Below, in pieces: positions 36,599-49,574 of a DNA stretch of 64,000 bases. The DNA is taken from NCBI GenBank assembly GCA_963678705.1, contig OY783203.1:27696535-27760534 (forward strand), written 5' to 3'. Numbering within the stretch: the stretch's first letter is position 1; each line of letters begins with the position of its first letter. The notes beneath the pieces were generated by a model. The model made no database searches. It was not told the DNA's origin and saw nothing but the letters and a program-made list of their open reading frames with translations. Source of the stretch: Panorpa germanica (taxonomy: Eukaryota; Arthropoda; Insecta; Mecoptera; Panorpidae). Both the position numbers and the translations under genes were made by a program.

Positions 36599-36909
36599 TA
36601 TTAATAATAATTATATAAAAATAAATAATATAATAACATGTACCAGCATAATAACGCACTATTAGATATTGCTGCTGGCAATTTTTGTAAAAATTGAACA
36701 TGTGTATATATCTTATGCCTTCAGAATCATTTGTGTCTGTTAAAAATATTATAATATACATAAATAATATTTAATGCATTGATATCTTAAGCTTGGAACA
36801 TAACTTTATTTTCTGTGACGCCTGTTTGCTCTGTATATGGTGTTTTGGACAGCTGTGAACTACACATTTACTACAACACCTCGACGTTTGTAGCAGATAG
36901 GATTAGTAT

Positions 36910-37144
36910 CATAGAGATATAAGAATAGAGTGCGCGAAGGATACAACCGCGTGTAAGAGGATGCGATAAAGGCAAAGAGAGAGATAGCTGCCGAGAATCC
37001 TATCTGTCTCTTTCTAGCCGAACCACTGCTGCTGGCCTGGCTGATTGGCGGTGAGGTAGGGGTAAGCAATCAAGTAGACCCAATGCTAGAAGGAGACATA
37101 GAGGACACCCGTCAGCTATCTCACTCTATTCTTATACCTCTATG
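36910..37144 (+). mobile_element. hAT-type MITE, 235 bp, duplication ATTAGTAT
   Basis: ATTAGTAT at 36902-36909 and 37145-37152. The TIRs are CATAGAGATATAAGAATAGA and, reversed, CATAGAGGTATAAGAATAGA. The same family lies at 10847-11124 and 62119-62381. The interior 'GATAGCTGCCGAGAATCC...GTCTCTTTCTAGCC' pairs with 'GCTAGAAGGAGAC'. Non-coding. Confidence 0.95.
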
Positions 37145-37738
37145 ATTAGTATCGGCTATTTCCTTCTACCACCAGGATCTTCATCGTAGTCAGATCCAGG
37201 CTGTTTTATCGACTCACATGAAAACGAACTTCCTTGTCATTTCTAGAAAGAAATGATTGGTCTCAAGAAATTATTTGTTAATCATCTTATCTTCAACAAC
37301 ATTTTTATCCAGTCATAATTCCTTCGGTGCAGATTAAGACAAGCGTGAAAGACAAAAGCAGTGGAAAGGAGGGGGGGAGGTGTCTTTTGACGTATACTCG
37401 TATATTTACACTAGATACTACAAAATTGATGACTAATGTACAATGGTTATAATGAAATCTGAAGTTTCGTCCCAGCGTTAAATTTTTTCCGGATGAAATT
37501 AGCAACCTTATTATGATTTGTACGTTCTATCCCACATAAGAATTGAAGTGAATATTATTGTAAAATGAACTTTATATATACCTGTCATAAGATTCATAAG
37601 TGTTTTATGTACCTTATGATAATAAAAGCGCTGGAAATTTTAAATGAGAATAGGGCCAGGTAGTTGTGCTAGCATTACTATTATTTACTGCTTAGCGCTC
37701 TTATATTATTATAAAATGAACCTGCCAAATTTTTGTCT

Positions 37739-37945
37739 TTTTAATATTTATATGAGTGTATCAACTTTTGATAGGTATTAGCACTAAAAACAATATATAC
37801 ATTTATAAACATTTGTAATATATAATTTAGAAATAAGAGTATGTGAATGTTAAATACAAGGATTGAATTAGATTTATTGATAAACTCAATAAGGTTTTTC
37901 AGACTTGCTCTGCTTTCAAATATTGGTGCGATGAGTACTTGGCAC
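37739..37945 (-). repeat. LINE 3' end with ORF2 C-terminus
   Basis: On the minus strand a frame reads ...PIFESRASLKNLIEFINKSN and then leaves coding; the 3' sequence follows the family ending (GATACACTCATATAAATATT). A short 'LxxFINxSN'-type end is plausible for a LINE reverse transcriptase protein, but no catalytic domain is present to prove it. Other copies lie at 27340, 42500 and 58228. Confidence 0.5.
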
Positions 37946-38585
37946 ATTGAAGAATGTACATAACTTTACTGTTAATGGGTTATTACATTGCTCACATATT
38001 GGTTGTGGTTCAGACGATTTTAATTTATTAATACAGAAGAAGGTCTTTGAATCACAGTGCTACTACATTAAGAAGATATTTCCAAAATAAAATAAAAAAC
38101 AGCTGTCAATACATGATGAAATTATAAGATAAAATTGATTCTAATATATTTAGAATTTAATTGTGTCATATTAGTCAAGACACATTAAGGTATCCAGCTG
38201 TGAATGAACAAGTATCATATCAAAAGGCCCGAAGAAGATCCAGCACCGCTCCACACACAGGTAGGCGAACATCACAGCGGTGTACCAAGACCAACACTGG
38301 TGGAGGTGCCGAACAGCCGAACAGGGCCACAAGTCTCAACCTGTTTTTATCAATAAATCGATGTAACTGTCATGTTTCTCCACGGTACATTTATCTAAAC
38401 ATAACCAACAAAAAAGAAATAAAAATAAAATAAAAAAATCATTAAAAGAAACAAACATGTTAAATAAATAATTTACAATGATTATTTGTATCCCAAACAT
38501 CATCATTACGTAAAAAAGGACATATGTGTAGTCAGAACGAAGAAGTGGATGATGGGGTAAAATGTCTAGGTAGGTATATCGTCAG
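37946..38585. other. AT-rich stretch with an unrecognised 90-codon frame
   Basis: The plus-strand frame at 38161-38433 is basic and Thr/Arg-rich in 38220-38340 (RRRSSTAPHTGRRTSQRCTK). That section is GC-richer than its surroundings. I recognise no domain. It may be a decayed coding piece of a mobile element. Confidence 0.2.
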
Positions 38586-38588
38586 TTA

Positions 38589-38978
38589 TGCCGGTTTCAC
38601 ACCAGAGAGACAGTTTTGCTGTCAAAAAAAAACCAGAATCATGTGTTGTATTATTTTAAAACAGTTCTGCGTTTCAAAAACAGACTGTTCACACTGAACA
38701 GACTGGTTTTGTTTTTAGTGTTTTTCTGTGTGTACCATAAAAATTATAAACATGATGAACAACAACTGACAAGCGCAAATGTTCACAAAAAACAACAACA
38801 AACGTGTTTTCCTTTGATCTTACCGACTCCAGATGGGAATGTGTTTTGTTTATTAAAACAGCAACAAAAGACAAAAATGTTTTAAGAACTGTCTCTTTGT
38901 AAACATTGGTGTTTTTGTTCGGAAAAACAAGTTCTTGTTCGTGTTTTATTGAACTGTCTCTCTGGTGTGAAACCGACA
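38589..38978 (+). mobile_element. MITE-1, complete copy with TTA duplication
   Basis: TTA at 38586-38588 and 38979-38981. The left TIR is TGCCGGTTTCACACCAGAGA and the right, reversed, TGTCGGTTTCACACCAGAGA, so only one base differs across the first twenty. The interior is slightly shortened next to 33226-33654 (the 'AACTGCGTGTTCAAACC' part is missing). Confidence 0.95.
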
Positions 38979-39635
38979 TTAGATAAAGGTGTATTTATGG
39001 AAAATGTGTAAAAATATTTCCCGGGAATTCCCGACAGTACCCTTCAATTGCAATCAAGTTGATTTGCGATTAACTAGCCTAGAATCAGCACAAAGTGTTG
39101 GATACTGATTTATATACAAATTATATTTTATGTAATGACCGATACGTATTTCTCAAAGTATATTTTATTTGTTACAATTTTATAAATAGAACTATTTTCT
39201 TGCATGTTAAATGTAACGAGCGTTACTATAGAATACAATACTTTAACGGATTTATTGATTGACTACTATATAAAAACATAAAAGATCCTTGTAGATTTAT
39301 GGTTGAAATTTTTGTAATAATTTTCTGAATGTTATTTTTGGTCTCGTCAACCAGTACGGGTGTATATTGTATAGTATACAGTATACAGGTACGAGTATCT
39401 TTTTAATCGTAATTGCTCCAGGACATCAAATAAACAGGTTGGTTCACTTCACTGTTTGACCTTCGCGAATTAATTCAGTAACCGCCTTCATTGTTACGAA
39501 AAACTCTTAATAAAACTATTATATGGTATATTTATAAGTTTTTATTTTTACCGAATTATTTTAAAATTACTAAATAAAATAAAACTAATAAAAATAAAAT
39601 GATTTAATATGTAAATTAAAGTTTTTAATTTTTAT

Positions 39636-39860
39636 GAGGGTTGTTTAATAAGTAAGCCGCAGCAGCGCACACTGCAAATAAAGCGTTATACCTTTTGAAA
39701 AAATTAAACGAATTGTCAATGAGACGCTTTTTTGCAAGTTTGGGAGTTCTTCCATATTTCCAAGACCTGAACTGAATACGTAGATTAAGTAAAAACAGTG
39801 TGCGCCCAGCGTAAGGTTTTCTGCACTTGCAAGAGCTGCATACTTCTTTGTATTCTTCAA
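39636..39860 (-). other. Possible mariner-like end
   Basis: 'GAGGGTTGTTTAATAAGTAA' resembles the start of some mariner-family TIRs. No partner end and no transposase frame were found. The 71-codon minus-strand frame has no D,D-type motif. Confidence 0.2.
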
Positions 39861-40179
39861 AAAAATTTAGTGAATATAAATGGTATTAAAATAAGACAAA
39901 TTCTATTTATTTGTGTATTATTTTTACTATGATTCATAGTAACAAGCAGTAACGGCCCATAGTAATTTTACTCGTAAGTGAAGAACATTAAAGAAATTAA
40001 AAATAAACAATTAAGGTGTCTTTTTTTAGTGTCGTAATAAATGCATAACTGCTCTGAGATTTGAATTAAATCTCTTGAAACACCTTAGCAATAATGCATA
40101 GGCCGCGGATAAAAATCGCGCGTTAAAAAATCGGCAATTCTGTAATATTTGGAATCACATCAACGATTTTAAATTAGCA

Positions 40180-40248
40180 TGGAAAAAAATTGAGGATTGA
40201 TTTCAGCGCGGTTTCTATTGTGGAAAATTGAGGATTAATTTCGACGCG
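40180..40248 (+). repeat. Imperfect tandem pair
   Basis: 'TGGAAAAAAATTGAGGATTG...TTTCAGCGCG' is followed after ten bases by 'TGGAAAATTGAGGATTAATT...TCGACGCG', a roughly 30-base unit in two diverged copies. Confidence 0.75.
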
Positions 40249-42499
40249 CATTGCGAATAGATTAATCCTTAAGTAAATTCTTTACCATGTATAATTAAAG
40301 TCTAGATAAGACAAAACAACACTAAGAAAAAATAAAACTCGTACAAAATATGAAAATAAATATTAGTGTGAAATATTAATTTTTAATTTAAATTTTGATA
40401 TTTCCTACCAGATGTCTTGTATAACTTTCTTTTTTGGTGCCCTTCCTTTAACTAATCCACCACTGGTTATAGTATTTCTAAAAATAAATACTTTTAATGG
40501 GTTCTTTAACTGACCCTCCTACAAATTTTTTAAAATATTAAATAAACCGCACCGCTACGCGATTTACAAAAACTGTAGTAACAAAAAAAGAACCATATTA
40601 GTATCTGATCGAAATTGCAAAAAAAAAAAAAAGCCTTACCTACATCCTACTATTTTTGTTTTCTCTTTCCCTGTAGGTGTCTTTTATCTTTTATAATGGT
40701 AGTATATAGTCTTATTATGTAAGGAAATGTCAATTTTATGTTATCTATTTCCGATTTGGAGCTTTACGGGCTGACGATGTCGTACTTATGTTGGTAGTTT
40801 ATATGGTTTTATATAGTTGTAGGCGAACCCAAGAGCTTATAACAATTTCCCAGTTCATTAGTGAAACATATCCGAATATTGAATTTCGACATTTCAGATA
40901 ATTTTGTTTAGTTGTATTTACGAGTTGGTGCATACTCTATTCAAATTTCGGAGATGTCTCTCTACTGAACTGTGCTATCGATATACTCTTAGTCACTGTG
41001 CCATTATATGCTTTCCAGAAATTATATATATAATATGTATATAAATTTTTATTAAAAACAAAATTAAATGTTGACTAATACTTTGAACTATCAACTTAGT
41101 TTCTTTAAAATCTTAGAAATTGTCTTAAATAATTTGACTGCTAATGACTTTGCTAAAGCGTCTGCGGTAAATTCAACAAGGGGTCCATCACATTCCAGTA
41201 TAGTTTCGTAATAAATCTGATCACAGATTGCGATCTATCCATTGTAAATTTGGGACTAAATATCCAGGGGGACAAGTGCTCTATTTCCCACTACCTACGG
41301 ACGCCCATGATAATCATATCAACATCTAGTAAACATTACTTGGGCGTAATTTATATTTTTATTTCAGGGATTGCCTAGGTGTGGCTCCTATAAGTTATCG
41401 AATTTACTGATTTGGGAAGTAATTAGTATACAATAAAAAAGAAATATATATATAAACATTATGTATGTAATATATAATAATATAAATATAATAAAATAAT
41501 AATTAATATTGTAAACCCATCAGCTTGTTCAGGTAACTTAATAAAACTAAAAGAAACGCAACGTTTAGTTTTAGACATACACGCCTATCATCTTTTTCAT
41601 TCCACTAGACAGTGTAACAGGTATAGTCAAAGTGCGGCTTTATCAATATATTTAATACATTTTCAAAAAATATTCTTCATATTTCGATTCAATTTTCGAC
41701 CAATTTTGACCACATTCGGCGTATGTATATCTGCATTTTATTTTATTAAATGTACAAAATATTACACATTTTCTGTGTTGCCGCCTAATTTGAAAATTCG
41801 ATTTTAATTATCTTAGTTCATAACGTTTAAAATATCAAAACTTTGTGTTGCCAAAGCAGCTGGAAGGAGTAACTGACGTACCACTGACACTTTTATACTC
41901 TGTTGTAAAAAAGAGATAGCAATTTATTAAAAATATAACCTTATTTTTTATAACTTTGGATCACTTTAATGGCAAAGCCTTGATAGTCAACTTAATCAAT
42001 ATTTAATACAGCTATAGAGAAATTAAGAGGTGGTTCACAACCCCATGAGTTCATTTTCTGTGTTTATCGAAAATAAAAAGTGCAACACGAGTGTAAAACT
42101 GTTACAGTTACAGAACCGAATCACAGAACAGTAAATGATTTCTAAATTTGTAGATGTTGGCCAGCATTGTATTATAATATGAAATACCCATATAACTGTG
42201 ACCCAATAACGACAATTTATATTACAGCTGTACCCATAGATTTCTGAAACCAGTTTCCTTAATGCTTGCTCATTTTAAATAAGATATTATGTTCCAATAA
42301 TACATATGTCATGTGGAAAATAATTAAGCCTCTATTGCTTTTCTTATTTAATCGATCAACTTGCAAAAAATAGACTGAGCATTTATATTACAGCGACTAT
42401 CTTGCTAATTGCTATGATGAATTAGATGTATTATCATGACGTCACGTTCATATTTCAATAGTGTTTAACAAATATAGGCGATAATCTTAATTCTGGTAA
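40249..42499. other. AT-rich stretch with one SINE head piece
   Basis: At 40968-41017 the minus strand reads 'TGGCACAGTGACTAAGAGTA', a SINE box A region with a decayed body. No other element and no gene. Confidence 0.4.
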
Positions 42500-42690
42500 T
42501 TTTCTTGACATCTTTCTTTTCATTAACTTTAGATATATATTAGCACTAAAACAATACATACTTTTATAATTTATATTGGTATTTACGTTTAAAATAAGAC
42601 ATTAAATCAGATACACCGATGGTTTTATAATTTATTTATTAATGGATAAGGTTTTCCTGAATTGCTCTTTTTCAAATTTTTGCTCATAGT
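42500..42690 (-). repeat. LINE 3' end fragment, minus strand
   Basis: It shares 'TATTAGCACTAAAACAATACATAC' (here trimmed) and the preceding coding-like end 'FEKEQFRKTLSINK' with the copies at 37739 and 58228. The terminal GATCCACTCAAATAAATA block is decayed. Confidence 0.4.
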
Positions 42691-43697
42691 CCGCAAAATC
42701 CGTTATTAAGAATTTTTTTGATTATGTAAAATTTATGATTGATTTGATAATTTTTTCATTATGTTTACAGAGTTAAATCTGAATTTAAAATTGAGTTTTG
42801 AAAATATGGGGGCGCCATATTTTCATCAATTATTATGAATATGATATTTTCGTAAAATATCTTCCTTTTAAAATGTGATATCAGTCAAATATTATCCATT
42901 AGCTAAACTACAAATAACGACTTTTTCAGCTGACTAGTATTTTTTAAAATTTTTCATGTATGTTCTTTAGTATGATATGATCCTAAAATTTCGGTGTCAA
43001 CTCAATTCCAAGTAGATTTATATCCAATTTTAAAATTAAATATACCTTCTCTAAAGATACTATTGTAAATCTTACTACTCTTATACTAAAAATATAATAG
43101 CGAAGGTTACAGAAACTCAAAAAAGTTTGAGATACACTGATATATAGATCAATTAAAAATTGAATAATAATTTTCAATGGTGACCCCCTTAATTCGATCA
43201 TTTAACGAATTAATTTGTCTAACACCTATAAGTGATTTGTTTTCATAAATATAATACCCGTAGCCTTTACTAGGTGTTGATTTAATTTATGGCTTATTCT
43301 TCAAATTTTGTCCCGTCATTGTTGATTCATTAATATTTATACAATCATACGAGTAGTACAAAGTAGTTGTACCTCCTGTTTGAACAGGACGTTGAAAGCA
43401 AAAAAGATTCATTAATCGATTTATTTAAAAAAGGTAAACGAAAACGGTCTATACTTTTTTTAAAAATTAAAACCGTTTTGCTTTTAGTAGTAATTAGGTT
43501 AATTCGAATCCATCTCAGATAACCGATTAAAGTTATTGTCTCTGTAGACGTGTACACATTTCCCCGTGATTATCTTCTATTCGCATATTGGATACGATAA
43601 ATATAATGCGCATCATGGACCGACTTTGCAGTGACATAATAATATGGCGGCAGAGCGGTCAAAATGCTACGGCCAGAGAGAGCGTGAGCTCGTAATA
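42691..43697. other. AT-rich stretch without a recognised gene
   Basis: Short minus-strand frames (72 and 70 codons) have no family likeness. No paired repeats were seen. Confidence 0.4.
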
Positions 43698-43701
43698 TTA
43701 A

Positions 43702-44449
43702 GGGAGGGGTTAGGGTTTTCACTTTCGAAAAATCCAATTTTTTTTTTGTCTTATCTTATTGTTTAACATTTCAAGAATATGTCCTTAAAATTTTAAGCCG
43801 ATCTAAGCAATATTCTTGAAGTTATTGTCTTATAAATCCGGTATATTATATCGTATTATATATTAACCAGGTATACAGTTTATTCATTGCTATAGTCCTG
43901 AAGCGTTTTTCTCAAAACTACTTTTTCAAAGTCCGTGTTCACTGCCATTTAAAAACTAATTGACCGATTCATTTCAAACTTCGTACACATTTTCTACATA
44001 TAAAATACCTCCCCCCAACTTTTAGATAAAATTTTTTTTTTTACATTAAGGGTGTTTCCCACCCACAAAATGGCGGAATTTTTCGTGGAAAATAACAGTT
44101 CACACTTTAGATGGCCGCAAAAAATTTTAAATGAAAAAAAAAATTATCAGAGAACGTTGGAGGGAAAATTTGATTATAATTTAACTAAATTTTAATGGTT
44201 TTTCATTTTCAAATAATTTCCGGCCGAGTTATAGTGAACACCGCAAATTGTCTTTTTTCCCAAGACCTTCTGGAGAAAGCTTTGTTACCGGCTTATGCTT
44301 TAATATTGCTGCATGATAAAATTATACAACATAGTCAAAAGTATGCTCAATAATGTACAAAAGGTTCGAATAAAATTGCTCAATCTATACTTGAGAAAAA
44401 AAATCGCAAAAAAAGTGTTTTTTTTTACGCTGAAACCCTAACCCCTCCC
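43702..44449. mobile_element. TTAA-target TIR element, 748 bp
   Basis: TTAA at 43698-43701 and 44450-44453. The termini are GGGAGGGGTTAGGGTTTTCA and, reversed, GGGAGGGGTTAGGGTTTCAG. The GGG start differs from the CCCT of typical piggyBac ends, so Kolobok or another TTAA-target superfamily is possible. No transposase frame. The interior 'AAAATGGCGGAATTTTTCG' and 'AGATGGCCGCAAAAAATTTT' are partly self-complementary. Confidence 0.88.
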
Positions 44450-44959
44450 TTAACTTTGATGTTGTCATTTATACTTTTGCTGCACAGAAAGCCCGAAAAA
44501 GGAATTTTAATAAAATACATTTTGCTAGAAATATATATAGTTTTTTCAATATAATACCTACGTCCAAAATGTACACAAAAATTATAATAGTGTTGGTAAG
44601 CATACCTACTTATTAATGTAACCAAATAAATCAGCAAAAGAAATGAATAAGAGGAGAAATCTAACAAAAAGTAATTTACAGTATGAAGCATTTCTAAAAG
44701 TAAATCCAACCCTGATGAATTCATTTAAAAATTAAAAAATAAAACCAAACCAACAATCAAATTACAATGTAAACATTTTAATGAACAATTTAATTAATTT
44801 ATTGTTTTTATCCATTGATACTGTAATAAATTCATTGCGAATAATATCACAACATATAATTTTGAAATACAATTTGGTAATACGAATATAAATAAAGAGT
44901 TTAATGCAAGACTAAGAGCAAGAGCAAGAGCAATTAACACCTATTTAACAGTAAACATT

Positions 44960-45215
44960 TTCTTACGCCTTCTTACGTTGCGTTACGTTAATAATGAATA
45001 GTTCGTGATCACTAGTTAACCCAAAGCCCTCCGAGGGGGCACCACCATACCACCATACTGCTATAATACCATTAACACAGTACAAGACTACCAGAGCCTT
45101 CACAAGACGTGCAAATTGCCTCCTTGCGAGGAGCGCAGAAGTAGAGTACAACAGACTGCATCGTATGCGATACGAAGAAATGCACGTTGATCCTGCCTGC
45201 CTGCCTGCCTGCATG
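44960..45215. other. GC-richer island with a TGCC tandem
   Basis: About 250 bases stand out from the AT-rich background: 'CCTCCGAGGGGGCACC', 'CTCCTTGCGAGGAGCGCAGA', and a TGCC tetranucleotide run at about 45193-45210. An 83-codon minus-strand frame spans it (MQAGRQAGSTC at the start is the tetranucleotide translated). I recognise no protein. It could be a regulatory island of the Dll locus, a non-coding exon, or part of an old mobile element. Confidence 0.3.
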
Positions 45216-46202
45216 ATATATTATTCCCGATATTATTTATTTTATATAGGTGTAAATATAAATAGCCAGATATTTAACAAGAGGTTCTACTAATAAAACA
45301 GTTGATTAATTTAGACTATTTTAAAGCAGAAGCGTACTTAACACCGAATTAAAAATGGAATTTTGACTTGAATGGAGTAATCAACCATGCCTTAATTTCT
45401 ACACAACTGTACTATTATTTATAAAATTGGCTATCCGGACTTCAAATGTTTATAAAACTATTTTTGAAAACTGATACTTCTCTAATTTCTATACTTCAAT
45501 AGAGTTGGAACTATTGTTATCTATTTTTAATAAATATATGATAAAATAATTGAATGCGCGAGTCAATTCAGCCTTCTAAATAATGCAATTCAATCTTCTT
45601 ACGTAATACTACACTCCAGAGTTTGTAAAACTTTTTCATAATAACTTGTGTAATATGTATTTATTAGAAAACACCACTTTTTTATGAAATTATTAAAAGT
45701 TACAGCAAAAGTTGATAGTATTTTTAATTACGGGTCATTAAAATGAAATATCTAATTATTTTTTTCTATATTTTTCAAACATTCAGTTTTTAATGAACTT
45801 CTCTAACGAACCTCCCAAAATGGTAAAGCACGTAAGGGAGTAGCCTGCAGTTTTACAACCGAATTTGGTTAATGTTATATTTCTACAACCATTAGAAGCT
45901 GAGTAAATCACATTTCAATCCCACCACGCGCTGATTTTTTTACTAAATTCATTTTAATATTTGAAAAAAAAACGTAGTATTTTTAAAATTCACAAAAAAA
46001 TTAATATCATTTTGGACAGCAAAAAAAATATGTCCATAAAAAATATTTACCTCCTATTTTTGCAGATACAAGTCATTTTACCAACTTGTTCGATTTGAGA
46101 CGAAAGAACAAAAATTTAAATATGCAATAATAAAAAACAAAATATCTAGAAATAGCATAGATTATTTTATATGAAGTAAATCAAGCGAACAGAACCTATA
46201 GA
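45216..46202. other. AT-rich stretch without a recognised gene
   Basis: Segment 45360-45440 weakly resembles the left arm of the TIR element at 10615 ('CTTAATTTCTA.A.A.CTGTACTA'), which hints at another old copy. No gene. Confidence 0.35.
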
Positions 46203-46370
46203 TGGCATAGGGCGAGTTTATCGCTTGATTGCTGTGTCTTCGGCTTTGATCCACGGTTCAGCGTTATAGTTTGTTATCAAAGTTTAAATTGATTATGTGC
46301 TTACATAATCAGAGAAATTTATTAGGCATATTCTGAACATATATCAGCCGATGTTAAATAAATAAAAACA
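46203..46370 (+). repeat. tRNA-derived SINE, internally shortened copy
   Basis: Box A region 'GGCATAGGGCGAGTTTATCG', 'TGATTGCTGTGTCTTCGGCTTTGATCC', 'TTATTAGGCA', then 'CAGCCGATGTTAAATAAATA'. The CCACGACACC and GTCGTCGGTGATAGG blocks are missing. Confidence 0.75.
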
Positions 46371-49300
46371 AACAATATTATAAGTATAATTAAACCTCTA
46401 CATATTTTTAAAAACCTTATTTAATTTTACTTAATTGAAACATATTTTGAAAACCATTTATATAGAACATGGTTTATAACGTGTTTAATTAATAGACCTA
46501 TCTCAATTCTCAACCCCTCGAAACCTAATTATCCGTTTAACCCGACCCCAATTAGTTTAATAATGCCAGATCATATGGCAATATGTGTACAAGCATATTG
46601 TAGCCAAGTACAGTCACAGTTAAAATACTCGAACTCGAACCAGTTACTAGTAGAATCTACAAGTCATTCATTGAATTCCAAACACAAACAAATAATTCAC
46701 TTCTGAAGTGTATTTACTTTATTTTACTAAATTCAAAGTGATCAATAGGCTCTCTACCTTGGGGTATATTATTACAAGGAAATTAATATCCTACAAAAAT
46801 TTAAAGGTAAAAAAAATGTATTTCGTTTCTGTAATTTAGCAACCTTGATACTCGTTGTTAAGAAATTGACGGTAAAGTGCTAAGTTACAAATCAGTAAGT
46901 GAATTAATAAATAATAGCTTTTGTTCTATGTTTTTTAAAGTAGTTGAAACCAAGTTATGTATAAGCTAGACACTAGTAACAAAAAGATAGACTCACACTA
47001 GTGTGACTCCAACATGCGACATCTTCATTTTCATTCGTAAGTTGACGTTTTTTAGACATGAGTGTACCAACTTGTTGAACTTTTACGTCCACACCAACGT
47101 GACAATTATATAATTATTCAGCTACAGTAAATGTGGGTTTTTGTGCCGGCAACGTTGCAAATAGCATATCAAAAATGAAAATCAAAATAAAAGGAAATCA
47201 TACTACAAGAAATGAATAAAACTGAGGTTAGTTTTACATCACAATACGTTTCTTTGGCAGCGTTGACAAATATATTATTATTTTTTGAATTGGAGACTGT
47301 CAGTACCTCAGAATTGGAGATAATACAAATATACACGGAAAGAAATTAATTCGAGATGAAAACAATAAAAGAGAAACATACTTTGAGTTGTATGTGGCGA
47401 CAAAATACAAATGTTTAAACATTAAATGTTAATTCATTTATATCTATACTAATATACATATGCAGTGTTATTATGTGCATGTATTGTTATACGTCTACAC
47501 GTACGTAAGTATGCAATTTAAGCGAGAAGTAATAAAGAGAATAATTGGTTAATCTGTTGTCTAATAAACTTATTAATTACGATATACATTTCTAATGTAT
47601 GTATCAAAACAATATGCTAATTTTATTATTACAATTGACTTGTCGAGTAGACTAAAGAAAAATAAATCAATACACAACACTGTAAGAAATGACGATTAAA
47701 ATAATTATGTTAGTTGAAGAGTTTCTTAGTAACATCTTTTATATCACTTATAGCAGTTCTAATTAAAATTCTGTTTTTAAATTTATCTACGTATGTGATA
47801 ACAAATCAGAAATACAACGACGTTAAATAAATTAAATAAATAAATAAAAAGTTGTTCAATAATTAAGAACAAATTATTTTAACAACCGAAGTTATTTCTA
47901 TACTTTTATTAAGAATAAGTATCAATAGAAAAATGAAGTGATGAGTTAAGTTTTCATGGAATTTCCCATGAAACAATAAAAAAAACCGAACAATACAAAT
48001 ACAAAGTAACGTAGTTTGCACTCGGTTAGTTTTAATGACTTAATAAAATCTTAATTACACGTATACGATACCTTATCATATATATAAATATGTTTTAATA
48101 ATTATTATTACCATTTTATTACTTTTTATAATATATGTATAAATAATTTACTTATTTCTAATTGTTTTCAGCATAATAAAAATATGTTAAAATGTAATTC
48201 ATATGATGTGTTTAATTTTAAAATTCAAATTTCCATTAAAACTAATTATTAAAGATAAAAAAGTAAACTAAATTAAAAAAATATTTTAAAAAAAAACATT
48301 GAATATTTGATTTCTCATCAATATTCATCTTATAAATATGCAAATCGGAAGATTTAAACCTGAAACTGAGCGACTTGATGGAAATTATTGTGTCAGGAGT
48401 TATTTATTGGTTCTGCAAAAATTTCAACAATGCTTTAAATAAGTTATGAATATTATATGTATATATGTATATATGGTATATCAAATTTATTACATTCATT
48501 AAAAATTAATAACTATTTTGACGCTAAAGTATGTCATGATTTATCCTGGTAGATTCAAGAATGTTGCACTAAGGAATATGTCTTAAAATAGACAGTAGCC
48601 ATATCTAAAGGAGCGTTGCTACTACTACTACTAAGGAGCGATCCTTCTATTAATTAAGGTTTCATAATAATTATAAACAAATTTCCCGCTAAAAACAATC
48701 ACATGTATTTAAGGTTTATTTAATAGATAAAATTTACCAGTTACATAACATTTTTTATGTATTTATAATACCAGATTACATATTTAAAGATCGTCTCGCT
48801 GGCATGACAATTTTAGACATGGCCAATATAACCATACCTTAGCCGACAAGCTGGCAGTGCGTGGTCGAAAATTTAATTTTAGTCAAAAACTGAAGGCAAA
48901 TAAATTTGTCGCTAATTTAAAATAATAACATATTGCAAAATTTATATGAAAATAACAAAAAAAATGTTAAAGCACAATTTAATATGACGATATTAATGTG
49001 GGCATTAGCAACTTTGTTGCCGTTAATTATATGTTGAATTCGCGATATTGCCAATGTTATCGTGTAATAGTTTCAAAAACTGAAAGCACTAGAATTTGCA
49101 GCGTTACAAATATGTTACAAATTTAATTAAAATATTTATAAAAGTAATTAAAAATTTATTATATAGCGTAGTTTAATACACAATGAACCTTATTGATTTA
49201 TTATAGGTTTGTTTTATGTTACCATTTGCCGTCGGTAAAGAATATTTACACAATACTGCATATTAGGTAACATTTTTAAAGACAGTTTTAAAGACTGGGT

Positions 49301-49407
49301 AATAATATAAGAAACAAAAATATATGTTATTTTGTCAAAAATGTAAAGAAAAACAGAAATACCTCAATTGGTGCGTTTTGATTTTTTGTTAGATTTTATG
49401 AAGTTAT
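46371..49407. other. Long AT-rich stretch with one SINE tail
   Basis: At 47816-47852 'CGACGTTAAATAAATTAAAT' is a lone SINE 3' end. Nothing else is recognisable; no long frame. Confidence 0.4.
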
Positions 49408-49476
49408 AACCTCATATATGTGAGTTAGTTTTTATAATGGCATTCTGATATCAAGCATAAATGCTCTTGGCCACAA
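49408..49476 (-). repeat. SINE deletion fragment, minus strand
   Basis: In reverse: 'AGTGGCCAAGAGCATTTATG' (box A side of the head) runs almost directly into 'CTCACATATATGAGG' of the body. Box B has been deleted. Confidence 0.55.
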
Positions 49477-49574
49477 ATTTTTCTCGGATGAATAATGTCA
49501 AAAAGTAATATAGACTAGAGGGGCAGGTATATACCAATAAATCAACTACATCTCGATGCTTAAAGACTTCGAAT

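Noticed and set aside
43702-43720. Telomere-like TTAGGG text
   Set aside because: It occurs only as part of the inverted ends of a TTAA-flanked element, without tandem repetition.
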